Notes: generated by a model not told the origin, from the letters alone. Counted from the stretch's first letter, positions 48,278 through 57,126 are shown. The stretch is 64,000 nucleotides of DNA from Demequina rhizosphaerae (GCF_000971255.1 NZ_BBMC01000003.1:372001-436000); one strand, 5' to 3'. Program-made: numbers and translations.

Positions 48278-50659
48278 ATGCCGGAGCGGGGCGACTGGAC
48301 GGTCCGACCGCGGCGAGCTCTCACCCGTCACGGGCCCGGTCGGCGCGCATCTTTTGACGGTCTGCCAGGGCGCCCGTACGTTGAAGAGAAATCCGCGCGA
48401 CGCCGCGCCGTTCCAGCGAGGAGCGCCGCCATCCCCGACACCGGCCTGATCCTCATCATCGGAGACGATCCCGCCTGCGCCGCGGAGCTGCAGGAGGTGG
48501 TCGAGGCGGGCGGCTACGCGGTCACCACCGCGGCCGGCAGCGCCTTCGCGATCGACGCCGTCATGCGTGTCGCCCCCGACCTCGTCATGGTCGATCCGAG
48601 CATCTCGGGCGTCCACCCGTCCACGTTCATCCGGGACCTCAAGGCGAACCCCCGCACGCAGGACACCCCCGTCATCCTCATCGCCAACGCGGACGACCCC
48701 ACCTCGCGCGCGCTCGGCCTCGAGGCGGGCGACGACCTGATCAGCCGACCCTTCGACCCCCGAGAGGTGCTCGCGCGGGTGGAGCGCCAGGTCACCGTGT
48801 CGAAGGTGCGCATGGCGCTGCGCGAGTCGGAGGCGAAGTTCAGGTCCGTGATGGAGTCGGCCATCGACGCGATCATCTCGGCGGACGCCCGCGGACGCAT
48901 CCGGTCGTGGAACACGGCCGCGGCGGCGCTGTTCGGCTACACCGAGGACGAGGTGATCGGACGCCCGCTCGAGCTCATCATCCCGCCGACCTACCGGCAG
49001 CAGCACCGTACCGGCGTGGACCGCGTCTCGGGCGGCGGCGAGACCCATGTGATCGGCAAGACGGTCGAGCTCTCCGGGCTGCGGGCGAACGGCACCGAGT
49101 TCCCGGTGGAGCTGTCGCTCGCGACCTGGTTCCTCGACGACTCGCGCTACTACACCGGCATCATCCGCGACATCAGCGAGCGCAAGCAGGCCGAGGAGAA
49201 GTTCCGGTCCGTGACCGAGTCGGCGATCGACGCGATCATCTCCGCGGACCACTCGGGCGAGATCATCAGCTGGAACAAGGCCGCCACCAGGATCCTCGGC
49301 TACACGGAGGACGAGGTGGTCGGGCACCGCCTCGAGATGATCATCCCGCCACGCTTCCACGAGGCGCATCGCGCGGGCATGGCACGCTTCACGGCGACCG
49401 GCGAGGCGCATGTGATCGGCAAGACCGTCGAGCTCGCCGCGATCCACCGCTCGGGCGAGGAGCTGCCGATCGAGCTGTCGCTGTCGACCTGGACGGTGCG
49501 GGACACGCGCTACTACACGGGCATCATCCGCGACATCCGCGAACGCAAGCGCGCCGAGGACGCGCTGCGCACCAGCGAGGCCGAGCTGCGCGAGCGCACC
49601 GAGGAGCTCGGGCGAAAGAACGATGCGCTGGTCGAGACCCTGGCCCGGTTGAACGAGATGCAGGACCAGCTGGTGATCCAGGAGAAGATGGCCTCGCTGG
49701 GCAAGCTCAGCGCCGGGATGGCGCATGAGATCAACAATCCCGCGGCGTCCGCGCAGCGCGGAGCGGCCCAGCTCCGTTCGGCCTTCACGCGGCTCGACCA
49801 GATCCACCGGCGGCTGTGCGCCGTCGGCCTGACCGCTCCCCAGCACGCGGAGATCGATCGGCTCGACACGCTCATCGTCGACCGGGCGCTGCGTCCGGCG
49901 GAGCTCAACGCCGTCACGCGCAGCGATCGCGAGGAGCAGCTCGAGGAGTGGCTCGATGAGCTCGACGGCGAGGTGGCCGGCGACGTGGCCGCGTCCCTCG
50001 TCAGCCTCGGGTTCACCACCGAGGACCTGGAGCGCCTCCGCTCCCTCTTCGACGATGCGGCGATGCCGATCGTGGTGGAGTGGGTCGGCTTCACCTACAC
50101 CATCCACTCCCTCTTCTCCGAGATCGCGGAGGGGACGAGCCGCATCGTCGAGCTGGTGAAGGCGCTGAAGACGTACACGTACATGGACCAGGCACCGGTG
50201 CGGGAGACCGACGTCCGCGAGGGCCTCGACAACACCCTGATCATCCTGCAGAACAAGCTCAAGAAGGGCGTGACCGTGGTGCGGGAGTACGAGGAGGACC
50301 TTCCCCGGATCCAGGCCTTCGCGAGCGAGCTCAACCAGGTGTGGACCAACATCGTCGACAACGCCGTCGACGCCATGGACGGCGAGGGACGGATCGTCGT
50401 ACGAGCGTTCCACCGCGACCCGTGGGTGGTGGTGCAGATCGAGAACGACGGCCCCGTGATCCCCCGCGAGGTGAGGTCGCAGATCTTCGACCCGTTCTTC
50501 ACCACGAAGGGCCCCGGCGAGGGAACCGGCCTGGGTCTCAACATCTCGAGGTCCATCGTCGTGCAGAAGCATCACGGCGAGATCGACGTCACCTCGCACC
50601 CGGGCCAGACCTGCTTCGAGGTCAGGCTCCCGGTCGACTACACGTCGCCGGAGCGCTAG
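48278..50659 (+). CDS. Sensor histidine kinase: receiver-PAS-PAS-HisKA-HATPase
   Basis: This frame gives up to 793 residues from ATG 48278. A receiver-like domain (about 55-170) has Asp in VMVDPSISG but Arg where the conserved Lys should be (ISRPF). Two similar PAS domains (about 185-305 and 310-430) each end YYTGIIRDI. A coiled coil precedes the H-box AGMAHEINNP (His483), then the N-box NIVDNAVDAM and G-box TGLGLNIS. The start is uncertain: a good promoter (48354-48382) lies inside this reading, and the only codon well placed after GAGGAG is ATC at 48431. Its partner is the response-regulator fusion 9 bp downstream. No membrane segment: it is cytoplasmic. Confidence 0.85.
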   Translation: MPERGDWTVRPRRALTRHGPGRRASFDGLPGRPYVEEKSARRRAVPARSAAIPDTGLILIIGDDPACAAELQEVVEAGGYAVTTAAGSAFAIDAVMRVAPDLVMVDPSISGVHPSTFIRDLKANPRTQDTPVILIANADDPTSRALGLEAGDDLISRPFDPREVLARVERQVTVSKVRMALRESEAKFRSVMESAIDAIISADARGRIRSWNTAAAALFGYTEDEVIGRPLELIIPPTYRQQHRTGVDRVSGGGETHVIGKTVELSGLRANGTEFPVELSLATWFLDDSRYYTGIIRDISERKQAEEKFRSVTESAIDAIISADHSGEIISWNKAATRILGYTEDEVVGHRLEMIIPPRFHEAHRAGMARFTATGEAHVIGKTVELAAIHRSGEELPIELSLSTWTVRDTRYYTGIIRDIRERKRAEDALRTSEAELRERTEELGRKNDALVETLARLNEMQDQLVIQEKMASLGKLSAGMAHEINNPAASAQRGAAQLRSAFTRLDQIHRRLCAVGLTAPQHAEIDRLDTLIVDRALRPAELNAVTRSDREEQLEEWLDELDGEVAGDVAASLVSLGFTTEDLERLRSLFDDAAMPIVVEWVGFTYTIHSLFSEIAEGTSRIVELVKALKTYTYMDQAPVRETDVREGLDNTLIILQNKLKKGVTVVREYEEDLPRIQAFASELNQVWTNIVDNAVDAMDGEGRIVVRAFHRDPWVVVQIENDGPVIPREVRSQIFDPFFTTKGPGEGTGLGLNISRSIVVQKHHGEIDVTSHPGQTCFEVRLPVDYTSPER
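48354..48382 (+). promoter_or_regulatory. Strong sigma-70-type promoter before the kinase
   Basis: TTGACG at 48354-48359, a 17-bp spacer and TACGTT at 48377-48382 make the best vegetative promoter match I found in the window. It would drive the kinase and response-regulator fusion. It implies translation begins downstream of about 48389. Confidence 0.55.
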
Positions 50660-50668
50660 GGGTCCACC

Positions 50669-52330
50669 ATGGCCAAGCCGATCATCCTCGCCGTCGACGA
50701 CGAGCCGCACGTCCTGAACGCCGTCGCGCGCGACCTCCAGGAGCGCTACCGCGGCGACTACCGCATCGTGAAGGCGCTGTCCGGGCAGGAGGCCCTCGAG
50801 GCGGTCCAGGAGTTCAAGCGGCGCGGCAACGCGGTCGCCCTGTTCGTGGTGGACCAGCGGATGCCGGGGATGAGCGGCGTGGAGCTGCTCACCGAGGCCA
50901 TCACCTTCTACCCCGACGCGAAGCGGGTGCTGCTGACGGCGTACGCCGACACCAACGCCGCGATCGCCAGCATCAACGAGGTCGCCCTCGACTACTACCT
51001 GATGAAGCCGTGGGATCCTCCCGAGGAGCAGCTCTACCCCGTCCTCGACGACCTGCTGGATGGCTGGGCCGCGCACGTCCCGGTGCCCTACGACGGCATC
51101 AGGGTGGCGGGCACGCTGTGGTCGCCTCGCTCGCACGCGGTGAAGGAGTTCCTCGCGCGGGGACAGATCCCGTACCAGTGGCTCGACATCGAGAAGGACG
51201 ACGAGGCGCGCGCCCTGGTCGAGGCGTCCACCGGGAACCGGAGCGTGGTCCCCGTGCTCTTCTTCCCCGACGGGACCCTGCTCGAGGACCCCGACCTCCA
51301 CGTGCTGGCCGACAAGGTGGGGCTGCGGACGCCGGCGCTCAAGCCGTTCTACGACCTCATCGTCATCGGCGCCGGCCCCGCGGGCCTCGCGGCCGCGGTG
51401 TACGGAGCCTCCGAGGGACTGCGCACGGTGGTGGTCGAGCGGGAGGTCCCGGGAGGGCAGGCGGGGACGAGCGCACGCATCGAGAACTATCTGGGATTCC
51501 CCCAGGGCATCGGGGGTGCGGACCTCGCGAGGCGCGCCGCGACCCAGGCGAGGCGGCTCGGCGCGGAGCTGCTGGTCGCGCAAGAGGTCACCGGGGTGCG
51601 GCTGGAAGGGCCGTACCGCATCGTCACGCTCGACGACGGCAGCGAGCTTCGCTGTCATGCGCTGCTGATCGCGACCGGGGTCACCCTCCGGACCCTCGAC
51701 GTCCCTGGGCTCGAACCGCTGCTCGGCGCATCGGTCTACTACGGCGCGGCCACGTCGGAGGCGTCGAACTACCGCGACCGCGACGTGCTCGTCGTCGGGG
51801 GCGCGAACTCCGCCGGGCAGGGCGCGCTGTTCCTGTCGAGATTCGCGCGCAGCGTCACCATCCTGGTGCGCAAGGACTCGCTCCGCCACAGCATGTCCCA
51901 GTACCTGATCGACCAGATCGAGCGCACGCCAAGCATCGCGGTGAGGCCGAGCACGGAGATCACCGCCGTCACCGGCGACGCGCGTCTCGAGACCGTGACC
52001 CTCGCGGACCGTGGGGCCGGCGAGAGCACGACAATGCCGGCCGACGCGATCTTCATCTTCGTGGGCGCGGTCGCCAGGTCGGATCTGGTCGCGGACCTCG
52101 TCGAGCTGGACTCCGCGGGCTTCGTCCTGACCGGACAGGACCTGGTCGCGGGCGGCAGGCGTCCGCGCGGCTGGCACCTGCAGCGCGACCCGCTGCTGAT
52201 GGAGTCGAGCGTCCCGGGCATCTTCGCCGCGGGCGACGTGCGGCACGACGTGGTCAGGCGCGTCGCCTCCGCGGTGGGCCAGGGCTCGGTCGCGGTGAGC
52301 GCGGTGCACCGGTACCTCGAGACCGTATAG
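50669..52330 (+). CDS. Response regulator-glutaredoxin-like-thioredoxin reductase-like fusion
   Basis: The 553-residue protein has a receiver domain (1-125; AVDDEP, phospho-Asp62 in VVDQRMPGMSG, Lys113 in LMKPWD), a glutaredoxin-like domain (about 140-225) with SPRS where CxxC is expected, and a thioredoxin-reductase-type flavoprotein (about 228-553; VIGAGPAGLAAAVYG, VVGGANSAGQ, GIFAAGDVR) in which the CxxC site reads GAAT. This fused family is known, and its redox output is unclear without the cysteines. It is in one transcript with the kinase, its likely phosphodonor. Confidence 0.9.
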   Translation: MAKPIILAVDDEPHVLNAVARDLQERYRGDYRIVKALSGQEALEAVQEFKRRGNAVALFVVDQRMPGMSGVELLTEAITFYPDAKRVLLTAYADTNAAIASINEVALDYYLMKPWDPPEEQLYPVLDDLLDGWAAHVPVPYDGIRVAGTLWSPRSHAVKEFLARGQIPYQWLDIEKDDEARALVEASTGNRSVVPVLFFPDGTLLEDPDLHVLADKVGLRTPALKPFYDLIVIGAGPAGLAAAVYGASEGLRTVVVEREVPGGQAGTSARIENYLGFPQGIGGADLARRAATQARRLGAELLVAQEVTGVRLEGPYRIVTLDDGSELRCHALLIATGVTLRTLDVPGLEPLLGASVYYGAATSEASNYRDRDVLVVGGANSAGQGALFLSRFARSVTILVRKDSLRHSMSQYLIDQIERTPSIAVRPSTEITAVTGDARLETVTLADRGAGESTTMPADAIFIFVGAVARSDLVADLVELDSAGFVLTGQDLVAGGRRPRGWHLQRDPLLMESSVPGIFAAGDVRHDVVRRVASAVGQGSVAVSAVHRYLETV

Positions 52331-52382
52331 GAGGGTGCGCTCCCGGCGCGGCCGCCGGGGCCGGGCCGTGACCGCATCGGCG

Positions 52383-52778
52383 CTATCGTCGCGCGAGGAT
52401 GTCCCGCCAGTCCTCCGGTACGCGACCCGCGGGCCCGGGCGCTGGCTGATCCTCCGGGTGGCTCGTGGGCTCGGTGAGCGGCGGTCCCTCGAGGAAGGTC
52501 TCGCCCGGGTAGTCCCAGCACCAGTCCTCCCCCGGCTCGTAGCTCTGGACCACGGGGTGGCCCGTCGCGGCGGCGTGCCGGCGGGCGTGGGTGCTCAGCG
52601 ATCCGTCGCAGCACCCGACATGACCGCATCGGGCGCATCGCCGCAGGTGCCACCACCAGCCTCCGGTCTGCTCGCACTCGAGGCAACCGGGGCCGCTCGG
52701 CGGCACGGTGGTGTCGAAGGCATCATCTGCTCCGGACGGCATCGCATCCTCCTCATCGAGCGTCGACCACGGCAGCAC
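52383..52778 (-). CDS. UBP-type zinc finger protein
   Basis: The protein has up to 131 residues and carries the ZnF-UBP pattern CLECEQTGGWWWHLRRCARCGHVGCCD, then STHARRHAAATGHPVVQSYEPGEDWCW. Bacterial stand-alone versions recur beside the response-regulator-TrxR fusion, as here. They may bind C-terminal carboxylates or act as redox/zinc adaptors. GTG 52778 is the longest start; an ATG at 52742 sits directly on an AGGAGG and is less likely. It faces the kinase pair tail to tail. Confidence 0.82.
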   Translation of the reverse strand: MLPWSTLDEEDAMPSGADDAFDTTVPPSGPGCLECEQTGGWWWHLRRCARCGHVGCCDGSLSTHARRHAAATGHPVVQSYEPGEDWCWDYPGETFLEGPPLTEPTSHPEDQPAPGPAGRVPEDWRDILARR

Positions 52779-52924
52779 ACGTGGGCGTCCACCCCGCAGG
52801 CGCGGAGCCGGGCGGACCGCTCATGACGAGCGTAGCCAGTCACGTCCTTCCTGAGGCGGCGGGCTGACACGGCGGGACGGCGAGCATCGCGCCGGGTCTC
52901 GCTATCTGTCCCCCGCACCGCTGA

Positions 52925-52956
52925 CGGCGGCTCGAACCCGAGGGTCCGAGCCGCCG
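52925..52956 (-). terminator. Hairpin terminator after the small secreted protein gene
   Basis: CGGCGGCTCG at 52925-52934 pairs perfectly over 10 bp with CGAGCCGCCG at 52947-52956, about 28 bp beyond the stop of the minus-strand gene at 52984. Confidence 0.6.
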
Positions 52957-52983
52957 CAGCAGTCCAGGGTGCGCGAACGCGCG

Positions 52984-53193
52984 TCAGTCGCAGAATCCGT
53001 CTGCGGCCAGGGCGCGCGCCAGCGCGTTCTTGCCCTGACCCTTGTCGTCGAAGGACTGGACCAGCGGGCCGACGTCGACCGCCTTGTGGATCTGGCCGAA
53101 GCAGGCGGCGTCGGCGGGCGCGGCGTTCGCGGTGCCGGCGAAGCCGGCCACGGCGAGAGCGGTGATGAATCCGGTGGCGATGATGCGCTTCAT
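52984..53193 (-). CDS. Small secreted protein with one Cys pair
   Basis: The 69-residue protein has a clear Sec signal peptide (MKRIIATGFITALAVAGFAGTANA, cleavage about residue 24). The mature ~45-residue peptide has two Cys (in AACFGQ and at the end, GFCD) that could form a disulfide. I do not recognise the family. GGAAGGAG lies at a normal distance before the ATG, and a strong hairpin terminator follows, so it is a real, separately transcribed gene. Confidence 0.7.
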   Translation of the reverse strand: MKRIIATGFITALAVAGFAGTANAAPADAACFGQIHKAVDVGPLVQSFDDKGQGKNALARALAADGFCD

Positions 53194-53461
53194 TGGGCTT
53201 CTCCTTCCATCGGCGGCCACCCGGTGCGACCGCTTCACCCTGTACTTCCGACGGAGGCGGCGTTCTGGATGCGGTCGCGGCAGATTTTCGCTCTGAGCGA
53301 ACACCCGCGCGATGCCACGGACCCTCACCAGCAGTGCCGCGCCGCGCGGTCGTGCCGGGGGCTGCGAGGACCGCGAGACGGACCGCCGGGGCGCCGCGCC
53401 GCAGCAGGCATGCGACCATCGTCAGCAGGGCACGATGCGATGGACCGCCAGGAGGATCCAC

Positions 53462-54307
53462 GTGGCAGCAGTGGGAACGGAGAGCTCTGAGCTCGTGGCG
53501 TCGCAGATCTCTCGCGCGCTCGAGGCTCTCGCGGGACGCCGCATCGCGGTCCTCACCGGCGCCGGCGTGTCGACCGACTCCGGCATCCCCGACTATCGCG
53601 GCGACGGTTCCCCTCGGCGCACGCCCATGACCTTCCAGGAGTTCACGGGCGACGAGGCGAAGCGGCGACGCTACTGGGTCGGCTCGCACCTGGGCTGGAC
53701 GTCCTTCTCCTCCACGCGCCCGAACCGGGGGCATCGCGCCCTCGCCGCGCTCGAGGCCGCCGGCACGGTCACCGGCCTGGTCACTCAGAACGTGGACGGG
53801 CTCCACCTGCGGGCGGGCTCGCGCGAGGTGGTCGAGCTGCACGGCGACATGCGCGGCGTGACGTGCCTCGCGTGCGGCGCCCGCTTCCCTCGCGAACTGG
53901 TTGCCAGGCGGCTCGAGCGCGACAACCCGGCGCTCGCGCGCCCCGACGGCGTCACGCTGGGACCCGACGGGGACGTCACGCCGCAGTCGTGGGAGAACGT
54001 CACGGTCCCCGGCTGCACCGTGTGCGACGCGATCCTCAAGCCCGACGTGGTCTTCTTCGGGGAGCTCGTGCCCGCTGCGCGGACGCGCGCTGCCGAGAAG
54101 GTCGTCGACGGCGCCGATGCACTCCTGGTCGCGGGATCGTCGCTCGCCGTGAACTCGGGTCTCCGGCTCGTGTCGCGCGCTCGGCGTCGCGGATCGCCGA
54201 TCGTGATCATCAATCGGGGCGCCACCAAGGGCGACGGCCGTGCCGACGTCAAGATCGACGCTGGCACCACCGAGACCCTCGAGGCCCTCGCGACCGCGTT
54301 GGCATAG
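53462..54307 (+). CDS. cobB: Sir2-family NAD-dependent protein deacylase
   Basis: The 281-residue protein has GAGVSTDSGIPDYRG, TQNVDGLHLRAGS, the catalytic His in VELHGDM, zinc Cys pairs (CLAC and CTVC), and the late GSSLAVNSG motif. It removes acetyl or longer acyl groups from lysines using NAD+, in the cytoplasm. GTG 53462 is preceded by AGGAGG at 7 nt; longer readings have no ribosome site. Confidence 0.9.
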   Translation: MAAVGTESSELVASQISRALEALAGRRIAVLTGAGVSTDSGIPDYRGDGSPRRTPMTFQEFTGDEAKRRRYWVGSHLGWTSFSSTRPNRGHRALAALEAAGTVTGLVTQNVDGLHLRAGSREVVELHGDMRGVTCLACGARFPRELVARRLERDNPALARPDGVTLGPDGDVTPQSWENVTVPGCTVCDAILKPDVVFFGELVPAARTRAAEKVVDGADALLVAGSSLAVNSGLRLVSRARRRGSPIVIINRGATKGDGRADVKIDAGTTETLEALATALA

Positions 54308-54374
54308 CCCGGCAGCACCGATCCGGGTACGGCGAGGCGGCGCGACCGGTCGGTCACGCCGGCGGTGCCGCCGG

Positions 54375-54380
54375 TACCAT
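54375..54380 (+). promoter_or_regulatory. -10 element of a likely leaderless promoter (zinc-ribbon SDR gene)
   Basis: TACCAT lies 7 nt before GTG 54388 and no ribosome site is present. Confidence 0.4.
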
Positions 54381-54387
54381 CGACCGA

Positions 54388-55908
54388 GTGCCCGACACCC
54401 CCGCCCCCGCATCCCTGCCGCACGTCGTCGATCCCGCGGACCTCGAGGTCACCCTGCGGGTGCTGGCGTCGCTGAGCGACGTGGACGAGGACGATCCCGA
54501 CTTCACCGCCGTGCGCAACGCGACCGCGAACATGATCAAGTCCGTCAAGCGCGCGCGTCGCCGCGAGCGCCGCAACGCCATCAACATCGCCGACTCCGCC
54601 ATCGTCGCCGCGACCGCGACCGGTGCGGCGGATCGGATCGACGACGAGACGCGCGGGCTGACCCTCACCGCGCGCGCCGCCGCGCCGACGGTCGGCGACT
54701 ACGTCAAGGCGCGCCCGTGCTACATCTGCAAGCAGAAGTACACGCAGGTCGACGCGTTCTACCACCAGCTGTGCCCCGCGTGTGCGGAGACAGGCCACGC
54801 CAAGCGCCACGCACGTGCGGACCTGCGCGGCCGTCGCGCGCTGCTCACCGGCGGTCGGGCCAAGATTGGCATGCACATCGCGCTGCGCCTCCTGCGCGAC
54901 GGCGCGGACCTCACGCTCACCACCCGCTTCCCCCGTGACGCGGTGCGCCGCTTCGCGGCGATGCCCGATGCGCCCGAGTGGCTGTCGCGCCTCACCGTGG
55001 TCGGCATCGACCTCCGGGACCCGGCCCAGGTGGTCGCGCTCGCCGACTCGGTCGCGGCGCACGGACCGCTCGACATCCTCATCAACAACGCCGCTCAGAC
55101 GGTGCGCCGCTCCCCTGGCGCCTACGCGCCGCTCGTGGACGCCGAGAACGCACCGCTCGAGCCGGGCCTCTGGCCGGAGGGCTCCGGCCCGAGCCTGCTG
55201 ACGTTGGGTCGCACCCACGATGCGCACCCCGTGAGCATCGAGGCGTCCGCGACGGCTCACCCGCTCCTCGCCTCGGCGCATGCGGCGGAGACCGGCGCGC
55301 GCGAGGCGCAGCGGCTCACCGAGCTGGCGCTGGCTCCGGGGTCCTCGTCGCTGGAGCGGCTCGCGGACGGCACGGCCATCGACGCGGGCGGGCTGGTACC
55401 CGACACCCACGACACCAACTCGTGGGTGCAGGCGGTCGGCGAGGTCACCCCGCTCGAGCTGCTCGAGGTGCAGCTGTGCAACTCGACCGCGCCCTTCATC
55501 CTGATCAACCGCCTACGCCCATCCCTGGCCGCCGCAACCGCCGCATCGCCCACCGGCCGCTCCTACGTGGTGAACGTGTCCGCGATGGAGGGCGTGTTCG
55601 AGCGGGGCTACAAGGGCCCCGGCCATCCGCACACCAATATGGCCAAGGCGGCGCTCAACATGCTCACCCGCACCAGCGCCCGCGAGATGTTCGAATCCGA
55701 CCGGATCCTGATGACCTCCGTGGACACCGGGTGGATCACCGACGAGCGTCCCCACCCCACCAAGGTGCGGCTCGCCGAGGAGGGCTTCCACGCGCCCCTG
55801 GACCTGGTCGACGGCGCCGCACGGGTCTACGACCCTCTGGTGCGCGGCGAGGCGGGCGAGGACCTCTTCGGGGTGTTCCTCAAGGACTACGCGCCGTCGA
55901 AGTGGTGA
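54388..55908 (+). CDS. Large SDR oxidoreductase with N-terminal zinc ribbon
   Basis: The 506-residue protein has a helical N-terminal part, then a four-Cys ribbon (CYICKQKYTQVDAFYHQLCPAC, about residues 111-132), and then an SDR Rossmann domain starting RALLTGGRAKIGMHIALRLL. NNAAQTVRR follows, and a late catalytic region contains VNVSAMEG, YKGPGHPHTNMAKAAL and SVDTGWITDE. The Tyr-x3-Lys is not in standard spacing. Related ~500-residue SDRs exist in actinobacteria and some eukaryotes; the substrate is unknown. Four bp separate it from a 71-codon gene, so the two are probably an operon. Confidence 0.75.
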   Translation: MPDTPAPASLPHVVDPADLEVTLRVLASLSDVDEDDPDFTAVRNATANMIKSVKRARRRERRNAINIADSAIVAATATGAADRIDDETRGLTLTARAAAPTVGDYVKARPCYICKQKYTQVDAFYHQLCPACAETGHAKRHARADLRGRRALLTGGRAKIGMHIALRLLRDGADLTLTTRFPRDAVRRFAAMPDAPEWLSRLTVVGIDLRDPAQVVALADSVAAHGPLDILINNAAQTVRRSPGAYAPLVDAENAPLEPGLWPEGSGPSLLTLGRTHDAHPVSIEASATAHPLLASAHAAETGAREAQRLTELALAPGSSSLERLADGTAIDAGGLVPDTHDTNSWVQAVGEVTPLELLEVQLCNSTAPFILINRLRPSLAAATAASPTGRSYVVNVSAMEGVFERGYKGPGHPHTNMAKAALNMLTRTSAREMFESDRILMTSVDTGWITDERPHPTKVRLAEEGFHAPLDLVDGAARVYDPLVRGEAGEDLFGVFLKDYAPSKW

Positions 55909-55912
55909 ACGC

Positions 55913-56128
55913 ATGATCCGCCTCCCCGCGCCGGGTCACAGGGTGGTCGTGCGCTACCTCCTGCCCACGGGCCAGGCGACCGATGCGCTGGGTGACCTCG
56001 TGCGCGTGACCGCCGATGAGGTGGTGGTGGAGACCAGGCGCGGCACCGTGCACATCGTCGGCGACACCATCATCGCGGCGAAGGAGGTGCCGCCGGCGCG
56101 AGCGGGATCGGGCGTGGTGAACGGATAG
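55913..56128 (+). CDS. Small SH3-like beta-barrel protein
   Basis: This 71-residue protein (IRLPAPGHRVVVRYLLPTGQATDALGDLVRV ... TIIAAKEVPPAR) resembles the N-terminal barrel of actinobacterial GNAT-type acetyltransferases, but no acetyltransferase part follows. It may be a stand-alone domain or a gene cut short when the IS3-type element entered downstream. It follows the SDR gene by 4 bp. Confidence 0.6.
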   Translation: MIRLPAPGHRVVVRYLLPTGQATDALGDLVRVTADEVVVETRRGTVHIVGDTIIAAKEVPPARAGSGVVNG

Positions 56129-56136
56129 GTGACCGG

Positions 56137-56275
56137 CGGGGCTTGGGCCGCGAGTCTCACGGCGGGCCTCATGGTGGTCTCGAACTCGACGGGGGTCAAC
56201 CCGCCGAGACGGTCCTGGGGCCGACGGTGATGGCAGGTCCGTTCGATCCAGGTCACGGCGGCGGTCGGGCGCATG
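56137..56275 (-). mobile_element. IS3-family transposase C-terminal remnant
   Basis: On the minus strand the frame AAVTWIERTCHHRRPQDR followed by LGGLTPVEFETTM matches the C-terminal end of IS3-type OrfB integrases (usually WIERTYHRRRPQSRLGGLTPVEFE). The rest of the transposase, including the DDE residues, is missing and the reading frame is open into neighbouring sequence, so it is inactive. No terminal repeats were found. Confidence 0.6.
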
Positions 56276-56498
56276 CTCGATGCTGGCGAGAAGCGATGCG
56301 ACGGCGAGCTCGACGAAAGGCTCGGCTCCGGCTGACAACATGCGGCGGCTCGTGCACGGCTACGCCGAGGCCTTCCCGACGGGTCGCGGACGCGGTGGGC
56401 TACGGGCCTCCGACGGGAGTGCTGCGGCCCCACGCGCCGGCGTATCAGGGCGGCTAGAGTGAAGAAGGGGAATGGTCCGAGACCCGGAGGTGAGGGCC

Positions 56499-56942
56499 AT
56501 GCGCGATTCGGTTCCGCGCGCCCACGACGGTCGCGATCAGCGCCACCCCCGACGATCGGTCGGCTGCATCGCCGCTACGGCGATCCTTCTCGCTGGCTGC
56601 GGGTCGACGGAGTGCACCGAGCAGGGTGACTTCCCGACCGGCCGATTCGAGAACATCGACAACACAGGCCACGTGTTCGTCTTCGACGCCGAAGGGAACT
56701 ACTACTACTTCGAGTCCGACTATGTCGAAGGGGACCCGGATGTGGCGGGTGTCTATGGGATCCGCGGCGATCTCTACACGGAGATGACTCACGACTACGC
56801 AGGATCGCCCCAGGTGCCCGCGACCTACAGATGGACGTTCGACGGCGAGCTGCTGACCTTCGAACTCGTCGGGGAGGACGTCATCGCCTCACGGAGGGAC
56901 GTGGCGTACGACCAGCAGACGTACGAGCGAGTCGCCGACTGA
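56499..56942 (+). CDS. Small lipoprotein of unknown function
   Basis: The 147-residue protein has an Arg-rich N-terminus, a hydrophobic segment and lipobox LLAGC at about residue 37. The mature part is rich in aromatic and acidic residues (FVFDAEGNYYYFESDYVEGDPDVAGVYG) and looks like a beta-sandwich of the lipocalin-like or DUF type. I do not recognise it. GGAGGTGAGG precedes ATG 56499. It follows the IS3 remnant and has a less extreme base composition than most neighbours. Confidence 0.6.
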   Translation: MRDSVPRAHDGRDQRHPRRSVGCIAATAILLAGCGSTECTEQGDFPTGRFENIDNTGHVFVFDAEGNYYYFESDYVEGDPDVAGVYGIRGDLYTEMTHDYAGSPQVPATYRWTFDGELLTFELVGEDVIASRRDVAYDQQTYERVAD

Positions 56943-57126
56943 CCGTGTCCGAACCGCGACGCCGAGGCGGAGAGGGACGATGCGCGTCGACTGCGCCACC
57001 AGGGACTCCCCTGGTGACCCGCGGCTAGGCTTTCTTCGTGATTGTCCCCTCCTCGCGCATCGTCCCTCCTCGCGTCTCCGGCCCCCGGGCAGTCGCGGGT
57101 CTCTACGTTGAGCGTGATGTGACGCG

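Noticed and set aside
48131..52309. A 1392-codon minus-strand frame opposite the kinase and response-regulator fusion
   Set aside because: Its composition (His, Asp, Arg, Val repeats) is that of an antisense shadow, and both plus-strand genes have full domain signatures.
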